Shown here: one piece after another, positions 15,685-24,547 of the stretch
How positions within the stretch are numbered: the first letter of the stretch is position 1
Layout: every line of letters begins with the position of its first letter
DNA from: Mesorhizobium muleiense
Lineage (GTDB): Bacteria > Pseudomonadota > Alphaproteobacteria > Rhizobiales > Rhizobiaceae
Assembly: GCF_900099905.1 (NCBI RefSeq)
Contig: NZ_FNEE01000004.1
Span: 248,001-312,000 of the forward strand
Direction of reading: 5' to 3'
DNA: 64,000 nt
Notes under the pieces: generated by a model
Database searches by the model: none
Seen by the model: the letters and a program-made list of their open reading frames with translations, nothing else
What the model was told of the DNA's origin: nothing
Translations under genes and position numbers: made by a program

Positions 15685-16107
15685 TCACATCTGTGCGGGA
15701 ACGACTTCATCACCTGGCAAAACCGCCCCCGCGATATCGTCCAGGATCGGGCAGTCCGGCCGGTCATCGCCGTGGCAGGCATGGATCAGCTTCTGCAGGG
15801 TCGAGCGCATCGACTGCAATTCGCGCACCTTCTCCTCGATCGCACTCACATGCGCGGCGGCGATCTCGCGCACGTCATGGCTGGCGCGGCTGCGGTCCTG
15901 GTAGAGCGCCATCAGCTGGCGGCAGTCGTCGATGGAAAAGCCGAGATTGCGCGCGCGGCGCAGAAACGTCAGCCGGTGGATGTCGTCGCCCGAATAATCG
16001 CGGTAGCCGTTGCCGGCCCGCGCCGGACGGATCAGGCCGATCTCCTCATAGTAGCGAATGGTCTTGGCCGGTAGGCCGGAACGCTGGGCGGCATCTCCGA
16101 CATTCAT
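15685..16107 (-). CDS. hmrR: Cu(I)-responsive MerR-family regulator HmrR/CueR
   Basis: MerR-family activator of 140 residues. The N-terminal winged helix is MNVGDAAQRSGLPAKTIRYY with EEIGLIRPAR. The C-terminal metal loop ACHGDDRPDCPI places Cys111 and Cys119 seven residues apart, the same spacing as the Cu(I)-binding pair Cys112/Cys120 of CueR. The start MNVGDAAQ fits the family; 14 extra upstream codons are open but unlikely. Its expected target, a Cu(I)-ATPase with a CueR-type palindrome in its promoter, lies about 8 kb away at 24483. Confidence 0.9.
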   Translation of the reverse strand: MNVGDAAQRSGLPAKTIRYYEEIGLIRPARAGNGYRDYSGDDIHRLTFLRRARNLGFSIDDCRQLMALYQDRSRASHDVREIAAAHVSAIEEKVRELQSMRSTLQKLIHACHGDDRPDCPILDDIAGAVLPGDEVVPAQM

Positions 16108-16333
16108 GATTGGTTCCCTAACTTCGGGCGGCCTGGCGGACCGCCCCATTGAATTTCCTAGATAATCTTATGAGAGCCGTTGCCGAAAAGCCACAGCTGT
16201 GGACTTACCGGCATGTAAGCCCCTGCATATAGGCATCGCCCGCTTGGCAAGCAAAGCAAATGCCAGCATGAATGATAGCGACAAGGCGGCCGTCTCGTGC
16301 CGCTACCTTTCGGGCGGGGCATCGGACCTTTTC

Positions 16334-16951
16334 ATGCGCATGAAGTCATTCGCAATCGTCGCGGCACTTGCGCTGTCGACGGCAATTGCCGGTTGCAGCA
16401 CCATCGGCTCGCAGATCTTCACCAACAACTATGGCCCGATGACCGACGCAGGCTATCAACTGCCGCGCATTCCGATCGAAAAGGTGCCGTTCAAGTACCG
16501 CCGGCAGATCGTTAGCTACGACAGCGATGAAAAGCCGGGCACCATCGTCGTCGATACCCAGAACAAGTTTCTCTATTATGTCATGGGCGGCGGCGAGGCG
16601 ATGCGTTACGGCATCGGCGTCGGCCGCGAGGGTTTTGAATGGCGCGGCACCGCCCGCATCGCGGCGAAGCGCGAATGGCCGACCTGGACGCCGCCATCGG
16701 CGATGATCAAGCGCCAGCCGGAACTCGCCAAATTTGCCGGGGGCATGGACCCCGGATTGACCAACCCGCTCGGCGCGCGCGCCCTGTATCTGTTCAACAA
16801 GGGCGGCGATTCAGGCTACCGCCTGCATGGCAGCCCGGAGTGGAACTCGATCGGCAAAGCGATGTCGTCGGGCTGCATTCGGCTGATGAACCAGGACATC
16901 ATCGACCTTTACGACCGCACCTCCGTCGGCGCCAAGGTCATCGTTCTCTAG
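16334..16951 (+). CDS. L,D-transpeptidase, lipoprotein (YkuD domain)
   Basis: Cell-envelope enzyme of 205 residues that makes 3-3 peptidoglycan crosslinks or attaches proteins to the wall. The N-terminus (MRMKSFAIVAALALSTAIAG followed by Cys) is a lipoprotein signal with lipobox IAGC. The YkuD domain starts near GTIVVDTQNKFLYYVMGGGE, and the catalytic motif is H-G-S-P-E through SSGCIRLMN with the nucleophilic cysteine. The start at 16334 puts the signal peptide at the N-terminus; the longer open frame upstream is not signal-like. A strong terminator follows. Confidence 0.9.
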   Translation: MRMKSFAIVAALALSTAIAGCSTIGSQIFTNNYGPMTDAGYQLPRIPIEKVPFKYRRQIVSYDSDEKPGTIVVDTQNKFLYYVMGGGEAMRYGIGVGREGFEWRGTARIAAKREWPTWTPPSAMIKRQPELAKFAGGMDPGLTNPLGARALYLFNKGGDSGYRLHGSPEWNSIGKAMSSGCIRLMNQDIIDLYDRTSVGAKVIVL

Positions 16952-16995
16952 AGCTCATACGCGGACCGTCTAGGCAACAACTGACGTCCCAAAAC

Positions 16996-17025
16996 AAAAA
17001 ACCGGGCAATTTGGCCCGGTTTTTT
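16996..17025. terminator. Rho-independent terminator, bidirectional
   Basis: AAAAAACCGGGC pairs perfectly with GCCCGGTTTTTT around a 6-base loop. The T-tract on the right serves the L,D-transpeptidase gene (plus), and the A-tract on the left serves as a T-tract for the convergent nfu-type gene (minus). It is the clearest intrinsic terminator in the window. Confidence 0.92.
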
Positions 17026-17061
17026 GTGTCGCGCGAAGGGGCGAATTGACGTCCTTTGATC

Positions 17062-17631
17062 TTAAGAGACCTGTTCGACCTGCTGCACCTCGGGCACAAA
17101 ATGCCGGAGCAGGTTCTGGATGCCATGCTTGAGCGTCGCCGTCGACGACGGGCAGCCGGCGCAGGCGCCCTTCATGTGCAGGAACACGGTGCCGTTCTCG
17201 AAGCCGCGGAAGGTGATGTCGCCACCGTCCTGGGCGACGGCCGGACGCACCCGCGTGTCGAGCAGTTCCTTGATGGTGATGACCAGTTCCTCGTCGGCCT
17301 TGTCGTAGAATTCGCCGGTCTGGCTGGTCTCGGCGGCGGGGCCGGCCCTGGCCATGACCGGCGCGCCGGACATGAAGTGCTCCATGATGGCGCCGAGGAT
17401 CGCCGGCTTCAGATGCTGCCAGTCGGGGCCGTCCTTGGTCACGGTGACGAAATCATAGCCGAAGAAGACGCCGGTCACGCCGGGGATCTCGAACAGCCGG
17501 CCGGCCAGCGGCGAAGCCGCGGCAGCGCTGTCGGCATCGCGGAAATCGGCGGTGCCTTCGACAAGCACTTCCTTGCCGGGCAGGAACTTCAATGTCGCCG
17601 GATTTGGCGTCGATTCGGTCTGGATAAACAT
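17062..17631 (-). CDS. Nfu-type iron-sulfur cluster scaffold protein
   Basis: Cytoplasmic scaffold of 189 residues that carries and delivers Fe-S clusters. The N-terminal Nfu_N domain begins MFIQTESTPNPATLKFLPG. The C-terminal NifU-like domain has VRPAVAQDGGDITF and the cluster-binding C-x-x-C in GACAGCPSSTATLK. It is of normal length for the rhizobial/mitochondrial-type Nfu family. Transcription converges on the terminator shared with the L,D-transpeptidase. Confidence 0.93.
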   Translation of the reverse strand: MFIQTESTPNPATLKFLPGKEVLVEGTADFRDADSAAAASPLAGRLFEIPGVTGVFFGYDFVTVTKDGPDWQHLKPAILGAIMEHFMSGAPVMARAGPAAETSQTGEFYDKADEELVITIKELLDTRVRPAVAQDGGDITFRGFENGTVFLHMKGACAGCPSSTATLKHGIQNLLRHFVPEVQQVEQVS

Positions 17632-17765
17632 GGACGTCTCCGAGCCCGTTCGGGCATATAGTTTGGAATAATTCTAAATAGGCCCTATCGGCAGGACATT
17701 CAAGCGAAAGCCATCGCCGGAACGGCTGGCTGGGAGAATGTTTTTGCGGTCTTCTGCAACACACC

Positions 17766-18257
17766 TTAGGCCAGGCTGTCGATTTCTTCGTCTGACAGGT
17801 TCTGCGGCACCACTGTCACCGGGATCGGGAAGGCGGCGCCCTTGCCGGCGACCGCGCCGACCAGCGGGCCCGGCCCCTCCTTGCCGGCGCCGGCGGCCAG
17901 CACGAGGATGGCGATATCCTGGTCCTCCTCGATCAATTTGTGGATCTCTTCCGTCGGCTTGCCTTCGCGCACCACCAGTTCCGGCTCGATGCCGAGCTTC
18001 TGGCGCACCTTGTTGGCATAGCTGTCCAGTGCGGCGCGCGCGGTGGCGGTGGCCTCCTCGCGCATGATCTTCTCGACACCCAGCCAATGCTGGAAATCGT
18101 CCGGCTCGATCACATAGAGCAGCACCAGCACGCCGCTGGTGCTCTGCGCGCGCTTCGAGGCGTAGACGACGGCCCTTTCGCATTCGGGCGTGTCGTCGAT
18201 GATCGCCAAAAACTTGCGGCGATGGCCGGCTTCGCGGCTGAGGCGTTTGGAGACCAT
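17766..18257 (-). CDS. Universal stress protein (UspA family)
   Basis: Single-domain Usp protein of 163 residues. It begins with a basic segment, then KFLAIIDDTPECERAVVYAS, the first strand and helix with the conserved aspartates. The nucleotide loop near the end, LAAGAGKEGPGPLVGAVAGKG, is a variant of the G-2X-G-9X-G pattern, so it may bind ATP. It lies 135 bp upstream of the nfu-type gene on the same strand and could be co-transcribed. Its specific role is unknown. Confidence 0.88.
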   Translation of the reverse strand: MVSKRLSREAGHRRKFLAIIDDTPECERAVVYASKRAQSTSGVLVLLYVIEPDDFQHWLGVEKIMREEATATARAALDSYANKVRQKLGIEPELVVREGKPTEEIHKLIEEDQDIAILVLAAGAGKEGPGPLVGAVAGKGAAFPIPVTVVPQNLSDEEIDSLA

Positions 18258-18345
18258 ATTCTACCTCAAATGGTTTCGGTCGCAATCTGCCACCGCCACA
18301 GCCCGGCCGCAAGCGACCGGCGGATGTAGCGATATTGGCTGCAGA

Positions 18346-19428
18346 TTAACCCTGTAGCAGGCCGATGATGTCGCGCACGGTCTTCATCGTCGCCTCGGCC
18401 AGCAGGCCGGCCCGCTCGCCGCCATCCCTGAGCACCGCGTCGACATAGGCGCGGTCGTCGGAAATGCGGCGCATTTCGCCGGCGACCGGCGCCAGCTTTT
18501 CCACGGCAAGGTCGGCCAGCGCCGGCTTGAATACCGAAAACTGCTGGCCGCCGAAATCTTTCAGCACCGCCTCCTTCGATATCTCGGCGAGACCCGCATA
18601 GATGCCGACCAGGTTTTCGGCTTCCGGCCGGCCGGCCAGGCCGTCCAATTCGCCAGGCAACGCCTCCGGGTCGGTCTTGGCCTTGCGGATCTTCTTCGAG
18701 ATGCTGTCGGCATCGTCGGTCAGATTGATGCGCGACAGGTCCGACGGATCCGACTTCGACATCTTCTTCGAGCCGTCGCGTAGCGACATGATGCGCGCCG
18801 CCGGTCCGCCGATGATCGGTTCGGTCAACGGGAAATAACCGTTCACGGTCTCCTCGCCGACCTTCATCTCGACGCCGACGCCAAGGCCGGCGATGCGGTC
18901 CGAAAAGTCGTTGTTGAATTTTTGCGCGATGTCGCGTGTCAGCTCCAGATGCTGCTTCTGGTCATCGCCGACCGGCACATGGGTGGCGCGGTAGACGAGG
19001 ATGTCGGCCGCCATCAGGCTCGGATAGGCAAGCAACCCAAGCGAGGCGTTCTCGCGATCCTTGCCGGCCTTGTCCTTGAACTGCGTCATCCGGTTCATCC
19101 AGCCGATGCGGGCGACGCAATTGAAGATCCAGGCGAGCTCGGCGTGCTGCATGACCCGCGACTGGTTGAAGACGATGTGCTTCTTCGGGTCGATGCCGGA
19201 GGCGAGAAACGCCGCGGTGATCGCGCGCGTCTGGTCCTTGAGATCCTCATGGACAAGCTGCGCGGTCAGCGAATGCAGGTCGACGACGCAATAGATGCAA
19301 TCGGAGGTGTCCTGCAGGGCGACGAATTTCTTGATGGCGCCGAGATAGTTGCCGAGGTGCAGATTGCCGGTCGGCTGGACGCCGGAAAACACGAGGGGCT
19401 TGAAGGCAGGCTGATTGGCGTCAGTCAT
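18346..19428 (-). CDS. trpS: Tryptophanyl-tRNA synthetase
   Basis: Class I aminoacyl-tRNA synthetase of 360 residues that charges tRNA-Trp. The HIGH-like motif is [24 protein letters not shown] appears intact in [13 protein letters not shown], and [17 protein letters not shown] matches the bacterial TrpS core. It lies downstream of murJ on the same strand, a neighbourhood common in Rhizobiales, separated here by the small toxin-antitoxin remnant. Confidence 0.97.
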   Translation of the reverse strand: MTDANQPAFKPLVFSGVQPTGNLHLGNYLGAIKKFVALQDTSDCIYCVVDLHSLTAQLVHEDLKDQTRAITAAFLASGIDPKKHIVFNQSRVMQHAELAWIFNCVARIGWMNRMTQFKDKAGKDRENASLGLLAYPSLMAADILVYRATHVPVGDDQKQHLELTRDIAQKFNNDFSDRIAGLGVGVEMKVGEETVNGYFPLTEPIIGGPAARIMSLRDGSKKMSKSDPSDLSRINLTDDADSISKKIRKAKTDPEALPGELDGLAGRPEAENLVGIYAGLAEISKEAVLKDFGGQQFSVFKPALADLAVEKLAPVAGEMRRISDDRAYVDAVLRDGGERAGLLAEATMKTVRDIIGLLQG

Positions 19429-19665
19429 GGTGTTTCCCTGGCTTGTGGAGGGCCGTTTCGCGCGCGGCGAAAGTCTTGCGACGGCGCGCTTATGGACGAG
19501 AGCGAGCGGACGATCAAGGGGCTGTAGGCGATCGCAGCAGAGCGATTGCTTCAGGTCGGATTGCTTGTTCGATGTTGTTGGCGCTGCGCCTATAGCGCCT
19601 GTCTCGGCTTGACATCGATATGGTATGATAGGTGCATATTCTGCAAACGATCTGACGAGAAATGG

Positions 19666-19827
19666 ATGACCATCTCAAACGAGAAAGCTTTGGCGCACCG
19701 ACATGGCCGCGAGACGCCGCTGGAGACAGCGGCGCGGCTTCGGGCCGAATTCGGGATCGAACTTAGCAAGCAGGCACGTAAGCCGCTGCCGCGCCCGGTC
19801 TATGACGAATTGTCCGGCGAAGACTGA
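19666..19827 (+). CDS. Small VapB-like antitoxin, possibly internally deleted
   Basis: A 53-residue protein. The start [20 protein letters not shown] and the end ([20 protein letters not shown], then [12 protein letters not shown]) resemble the two ends of VapB-type antitoxins, which are usually around 80-85 residues. The middle appears to be missing. A TTGACA box lies at 19609, and GGTATGATAGG-like sequence lies upstream. The stop overlaps an ATG for the start of a would-be toxin (MLVD...), as in vapBC pairs. The family assignment is from memory of the pattern and is tentative. Confidence 0.5.
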   Translation: MTISNEKALAHRHGRETPLETAARLRAEFGIELSKQARKPLPRPVYDELSGED

Positions 19828-19883
19828 TGCTTGTCGACGGGGTCGCTACGGTTAGGCTTACGGATCTGGAGACTGTCCCCTGA
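19827..19883 (+). pseudogene. Possible remnant of a PIN-domain (VapC) toxin start
   Basis: The ATG overlaps the antitoxin-like stop (TGATG). The frame reads [18 protein letters not shown] and then stops after 18 codons. MLVD matches the usual start of VapC toxins, where the aspartate is catalytic, but nothing further is recognisable. The frame runs into the 3' end of murJ on the other strand. It is best read as a truncated toxin gene, with low certainty. Confidence 0.25.
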
Positions 19884-21456
19884 CAGGCGGTGATCCCTTC
19901 CGCGCCATACTGCGCCGGATCATGCCGAAATCGGCGCCGCCGATGGCGAATGCGGTGACGAAATAAAGCAGCGCCCCGCCGGCGACGAGCCCAAGCAGCG
20001 TTGCAGTCTTGACCACCAGCGGCGAGCCGGAAGCGAGGCTGGCGGCAAACCAGTGTTCGGCAAAATACAGCGCCGCCGCCATCACCGCGGCCGACAGCAC
20101 CAGCCGTGGGATGCGTCTCATGAGCGGCACGTCGCGGCCCCAATGGCCGCGCCGGATCAGCACGCCGAGCAGCATCAGCGCATTGACCCAGCCGGCGACG
20201 GCCGAGGCGACGGCGATGCCCGGCGCGCCCATCTGCGGAAACAGCGTCAGCGCGGTGGTGATGTTCACCGCCACCGAGATAGCGGCGAAGATCATCGGCG
20301 TGCGTGTGTCCTCGCGAGCGAAATAGCCGGGGGTGAACGCCTTGATAAGCACAAAGGCCGGCAGGCCCAAGCCGAAGATGGCCAGGATCGCCGCCACAAC
20401 CGGCGTCGAGTTGTTGGCGGCAAATGCGCCGCGTTCGTAGACCAGCCCGACGATCGGCTCCGCCATGACCAGCAGTGCCGCCGCCGCCGGCAGGGTCAGG
20501 AACAAGGTGAACTCCACCGACCGGTTCTGCAGATTGGCCGCCTCCATCAGATTGCCCGACTTCAGCGCCCGCGACAGTTCGGGCAGAAGCACGATGGCGA
20601 CGGCGATGCCGACGACGCCGAGCGGCAGCTGATAGATGCGATCGGCATAGGCGAGCGACGACACCGCGCTGTCCTGCGCCGAGGCGATTGCGGTGCCGAT
20701 CAGTTGGTTGATCTGGGTGATGCCGCCGGTGATCGCCGCCGGCAGCGCCAGGATCAGCAGCCGCTTGACATTGGGCGTCATCCTTGGCCGGCGAAAGCCG
20801 ATCGAGATGCCGGCATGGCGCACCGCCACCCAGACGATCGCCAGTTGCACCAGCCCCGCCGCCAGCACGCCCCAGGCCAGTGCGAAGCCAACGGTGCGCG
20901 CGTCCGATCCCTTGTGCCAGGCATAGGCGAGCACGCCGATCAGGATGACGTTCAGGAACACCGGCGCCACCGCGGCGGCGAAATAGCGGCGCAGCGAATT
21001 CAGCATGCCGGCCATCATGGCGCCGAGCGACATGCAGATCAGATAGGGAAACATGATGGTCGCGAGCCGGACCGTCATCTCGAACTTTCCCGGCGAGTCG
21101 GCAAAGCCCGGCGCCACCAGGTAGCGCACGATCAGCGGCATCGCCAGTTCCATGGCGATGGTCAGCGCCAGCAGCGCCGTGAACAGCACGCCGAACACCT
21201 CTTCGGAAAAGCGCTTGGCGCCATCGATGCCGTGGGTTTCGATCTCCTTGGCGAACAGCGGCACGAAGGCGGCGTTGAAGGCGCCTTCGGCAAACAGCCG
21301 GCGGAAGGTGTTGGGAAACTGGAAGGCGGCATTGAAGGCGTCGGCGATCGGCCCGGTGCCGAGCGCGGCCGCCATCAGCATCTCACGGCCGAAGCCGAGG
21401 GCGCGGCTCATCAGCGTGCCGGAAGCGACCGTCGCGAACTTTTTGACAAGGCTCAT
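19858..21456 (-). CDS. murJ: Lipid II flippase MurJ
   Basis: Polytopic inner-membrane protein of 532 residues that flips lipid II for peptidoglycan synthesis. The N-terminus MSLVKKFATVASGTLMSRAL with GFGREMLMAAALG is typical of MurJ/MviN, as are the segments FRRLFAEGAFNAAFVPLF and KAFTPGYFAREDTRTPM. About fourteen hydrophobic helices are apparent. It follows glnD on the same strand after 46 bp, and the pair is probably co-transcribed. Confidence 0.97.
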   Translation of the reverse strand: MSLVKKFATVASGTLMSRALGFGREMLMAAALGTGPIADAFNAAFQFPNTFRRLFAEGAFNAAFVPLFAKEIETHGIDGAKRFSEEVFGVLFTALLALTIAMELAMPLIVRYLVAPGFADSPGKFEMTVRLATIMFPYLICMSLGAMMAGMLNSLRRYFAAAVAPVFLNVILIGVLAYAWHKGSDARTVGFALAWGVLAAGLVQLAIVWVAVRHAGISIGFRRPRMTPNVKRLLILALPAAITGGITQINQLIGTAIASAQDSAVSSLAYADRIYQLPLGVVGIAVAIVLLPELSRALKSGNLMEAANLQNRSVEFTLFLTLPAAAALLVMAEPIVGLVYERGAFAANNSTPVVAAILAIFGLGLPAFVLIKAFTPGYFAREDTRTPMIFAAISVAVNITTALTLFPQMGAPGIAVASAVAGWVNALMLLGVLIRRGHWGRDVPLMRRIPRLVLSAAVMAAALYFAEHWFAASLASGSPLVVKTATLLGLVAGGALLYFVTAFAIGGADFGMIRRSMARKGSPPVRGQSPDP

Positions 21457-21502
21457 GCGTCTGGAGACTGCCTGCAGGATTGGGACAAATGAGTGGTGGC
21501 TG

Positions 21503-24304
21503 TCACTCGGCTGCAGCCTTGGCCTTGCCGCCGCGCTCGGGCACGGTGCCTTCGAGGACGGCGATCAGCCTGTTTTTGATGGCGGCCATGCGGGTCGGGC
21601 TGTCGATCTTCTGGCCGGTGAGATCGGTGACATAGAAGGTGTCGATGACCTTTTCGCCGAACGTGGTGATGTGTGCCGAGGCGATGTCGAGCGACAGGTC
21701 GGACAACGCCCCGGTGATCTCGGACAGCAGGCCCGGCCGATCCAGCCCCTCGACCTCGATCACCGAGAACCGGTTCGACAGCGTGTTGCGGATTTCGGCG
21801 CGCGGCTGGATGCGGAAGACCTTGGCGCCGCGCCGCGGCTTGGTGCGCTTCTCGATCATCTCCGGCAGCCAGCTCTTGCCCGACAGCACGTCCTCGATCA
21901 GCCGGCCGACGCGTTCGGCACGGCGGCGTTCGTCCTCGTCGCGGTCGAATTCCCTCGAGATCAGGATGGTGTCCAGCGCGCGGCCGTCGGAGGTGGTGAA
22001 GATCTGCGCATCGACGATGTTGCCGCCGGCCGCCACACAGGCGCCGGCAATGACCGACAGCAGGCGGGGATGGTCCTGCGCCAGCACGGTGATCTCGGTC
22101 ACCGCCTCGAACTGGTGGGTCTTGATCATCGTGGCGAGCTTCTTGCCCGCCGCATCCGCCTCGCGGATGAATTCGGCATGGCGAAGCTGGTCGGCGAGAT
22201 CGACCGCCAGCAGATAATTCTCATAGTGCTTGGCGACATAGCGCTTGCGCGCCTTTTCCGGCCAATCGGCGAGCGCCTCGGCCAGTTTTTCGCGGGCAGC
22301 CGCGGTGCGCATCGCACGCGACACTTCCGAAAACCCGCCGGTCAACAGCAATTCGGTCTCGTAGTAGAGCGTGCGCAGCAACTGGCCCTTCCAGCCGTTC
22401 CAGACGCCAGGCCCGACGCCTCTGATATCGCAGACGGTCAGGACGAGCAGCAGCTTCAACCGTTCGACCGACTGCACGATCGCGGAAAAGTCCTCGATCG
22501 TCTTGCGGTCGTTGAGGTCGCGGGTCTGCGCCGTCATCGACATGGCGAGATGGTTTTCGACCAGCCAGGCGACCGTTTCGGTGTCGGCCGCCGACAGCCC
22601 CATATGCGGGCAGATCCGCCGCGCGATCCGGGCGCCCGCTTCGGAATGGTCCTCCGGCCGGCCCTTGGCGATATCGTGCAGCAGGACCGCGACATAGAGC
22701 GCCTCGCGACTTTTCTTCAGCCCCGGCATCAGCGAGTGGGCAAGCGGGTGGATCTTTTCACCGTCGCCGCGCTCGATCTCGGCTAGCACGCCGATACAGC
22801 GGATCAGGTGCTCGTCCACCGTATAGTGGTGGTACATCGAGAACTGCATCATGGCGACGATCTTGCCGAAATCCGGGATCAGCTTTGCCAGCAGTCCCGC
22901 CTCGTTCATCCGCCTGAGATTGAGTTCGGCATTGCGGTCCGACGTCAATATGTCGAGGAACAGCCGGTTGGCTTCCTCGTCGCGCCTGAGCGCCTTGCCG
23001 ACGAGGCCGAGCGAACGGGTCAGCAGCTTCAGCGCATCGGGGTGAAATTCCAGCCCGTGCTTGTCGGCGAACCAGAACAGCCGCAGGAGATTGACCGGAT
23101 CGCGCTCGAACACCAGGTCGTCGGCGATGTTGATGCGATGGTTGTCGACAATGAAATCGGACGTGCCGGCAAGCTTGCGCTTGCGGCGCGAGAAGGTGAG
23201 AAAGATGCGGTTGAAGCCCGGCACATGCTTGGCCTGCTCTTCCTCGAGCGCCGCGCAGAAGATGCGGGTCAGATCGCCGACGTCCTTGGCGACGAGGAAG
23301 TAATGCTTCATGAAGCGCTCGACCGCCGACAGGCCCGGATGTGTGGTGTAGCCCAGCCGCTCGGCGATCTCGCGCTGGATGTCGAAATGCAGCCGCTCCT
23401 CGGCCTTGCCGGTGAGGAAATGCATGTGGCAGCGCACCGCCCACAGGAAGTCCTCGGCCTTCTGGAATTCCCGGTATTCGGTGCCGGTGAAGACGCCCTT
23501 GTCGACCAGTTCCTCGCCGGTGCGGACCCGGTAGAAATACTTGCCGATCCAGAACAGCGTCTGCAGGTCGCGCAGGCCGCCCTTGCCGTCCTTGACGTTG
23601 GGTTCGACCAGATAGCGGCTTTCGCCGGCCTTGGCATGACGCTCGTCGCGTTCGGCAAGCTTGGCCTGCACATATTCGGGTCCGGTCGTGCGCACCACCT
23701 CGCGGTCGAAGCGCTGCAAGAGCTCGTCATAGAGCTTCTGCTCGCCCCACAGGAAACGCGCCTCCAGGATCGAGGTGCGGATGGTGATGTCGGTGCGCGA
23801 CTGCCGCAGGCATTCGTCGATGTTGCGGGTGGCGTGACCGACCTTCAGTCCCAGGTCCCACAGCACGTAGAGCATGTATTCGACGATCTGCTCGCCCCAT
23901 GGGGTCTGCTTGTAGGGCAGCAGGAAGAGCAGATCGATATCAGATCCCGGCGCCAGCGTGCCGCGACCATAGCCGCCGACCGCTACGACGGCCATGCGTT
24001 CGGCCGATGACGGGTTTTTGACGCGATAGACGTGGGTGGCGGCGAACTCGTAGAGCGCGCGGATGATTTCGTCCATGAGATGCGACAGCCGGGCGGCGCA
24101 GGCAGTGCCGCTGCCGTCGTCCATCAGCATGCGTTCGGCGATGCTGCGGCCGGCGGCCAGCCTGCTCTTGAGAAGCTGGAGAACACCGGCACGCGCAGCC
24201 TTGCCGGAGCCGTCGCCTGCCGTGGCCTCAGTCAGCGCAGTCATCTCGCGGCGCAAGGCTTCGCCGTCGATCAGTTCGTCGAGCTTTAGAGAGATTCTTG
24301 CCAT
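21503..24304 (-). CDS. glnD: Bifunctional PII uridylyltransferase/uridylyl-removing enzyme GlnD
   Basis: Nitrogen sensor of 933 residues that adds UMP to PII proteins when glutamine is low and removes it when glutamine is high. The nucleotidyltransferase site is [19 protein letters not shown], the HD hydrolase site is [18 protein letters not shown], and two ACT domains occupy the C-terminus ([20 protein letters not shown] and [20 protein letters not shown]). Length is normal. It is divergent from the copper ATPase gene, with 243 bp between the two starts. Confidence 0.97.
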   Translation of the reverse strand: MARISLKLDELIDGEALRREMTALTEATAGDGSGKAARAGVLQLLKSRLAAGRSIAERMLMDDGSGTACAARLSHLMDEIIRALYEFAATHVYRVKNPSSAERMAVVAVGGYGRGTLAPGSDIDLLFLLPYKQTPWGEQIVEYMLYVLWDLGLKVGHATRNIDECLRQSRTDITIRTSILEARFLWGEQKLYDELLQRFDREVVRTTGPEYVQAKLAERDERHAKAGESRYLVEPNVKDGKGGLRDLQTLFWIGKYFYRVRTGEELVDKGVFTGTEYREFQKAEDFLWAVRCHMHFLTGKAEERLHFDIQREIAERLGYTTHPGLSAVERFMKHYFLVAKDVGDLTRIFCAALEEEQAKHVPGFNRIFLTFSRRKRKLAGTSDFIVDNHRINIADDLVFERDPVNLLRLFWFADKHGLEFHPDALKLLTRSLGLVGKALRRDEEANRLFLDILTSDRNAELNLRRMNEAGLLAKLIPDFGKIVAMMQFSMYHHYTVDEHLIRCIGVLAEIERGDGEKIHPLAHSLMPGLKKSREALYVAVLLHDIAKGRPEDHSEAGARIARRICPHMGLSAADTETVAWLVENHLAMSMTAQTRDLNDRKTIEDFSAIVQSVERLKLLLVLTVCDIRGVGPGVWNGWKGQLLRTLYYETELLLTGGFSEVSRAMRTAAAREKLAEALADWPEKARKRYVAKHYENYLLAVDLADQLRHAEFIREADAAGKKLATMIKTHQFEAVTEITVLAQDHPRLLSVIAGACVAAGGNIVDAQIFTTSDGRALDTILISREFDRDEDERRRAERVGRLIEDVLSGKSWLPEMIEKRTKPRRGAKVFRIQPRAEIRNTLSNRFSVIEVEGLDRPGLLSEITGALSDLSLDIASAHITTFGEKVIDTFYVTDLTGQKIDSPTRMAAIKNRLIAVLEGTVPERGGKAKAAAE

Positions 24305-24482
24305 AAGTGCCGTTCGGCCTCGCCGTTTTGGCGGCGTCTATAGCGCGTTTTCGCGGCGCTGGGTATGGGGCGGACGGACAGGCTCTCCACAGGCGTCGTC
24401 GATGGCATGCAGCGGCGGCTGGGTGCCGGATTTTCCGCCGGCGGTTTGCCGCGCTCCTCGGCAAAAAAAACAGAATTGGCCC

Positions 24483-24513
24483 TTGACCTTCCAGTCACTG
24501 GAAGCACTACCTC
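24483..24513 (+). promoter_or_regulatory. MerR-type promoter with CueR/HmrR palindrome upstream of the copper ATPase
   Basis: TTGACC at 24483-24488 forms a -35 box. A perfect palindrome CTTCCAGT-C-ACTGGAAG occupies 24488-24504 within the spacer. A weak -10-like TACCTC lies at 24508, giving a 19-bp spacer. Long 19-20 bp spacers with a central dyad of this sequence are characteristic of CueR/HmrR-activated copper promoters. The rest of the 24305-24547 gap contains nothing else recognised. Confidence 0.85.
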
Positions 24514-24547
24514 CGTTGCAAGTTCGAGACAGAGAGGCCTTTCCGCA

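Noticed and set aside
24365..24547. In-frame extension of the copper ATPase upstream to 24365
   Set aside because: The extension covers the MerR-type promoter and operator and the glnD-copA gap, and its translation has no family similarity. The TTG at 24548 is preferred.
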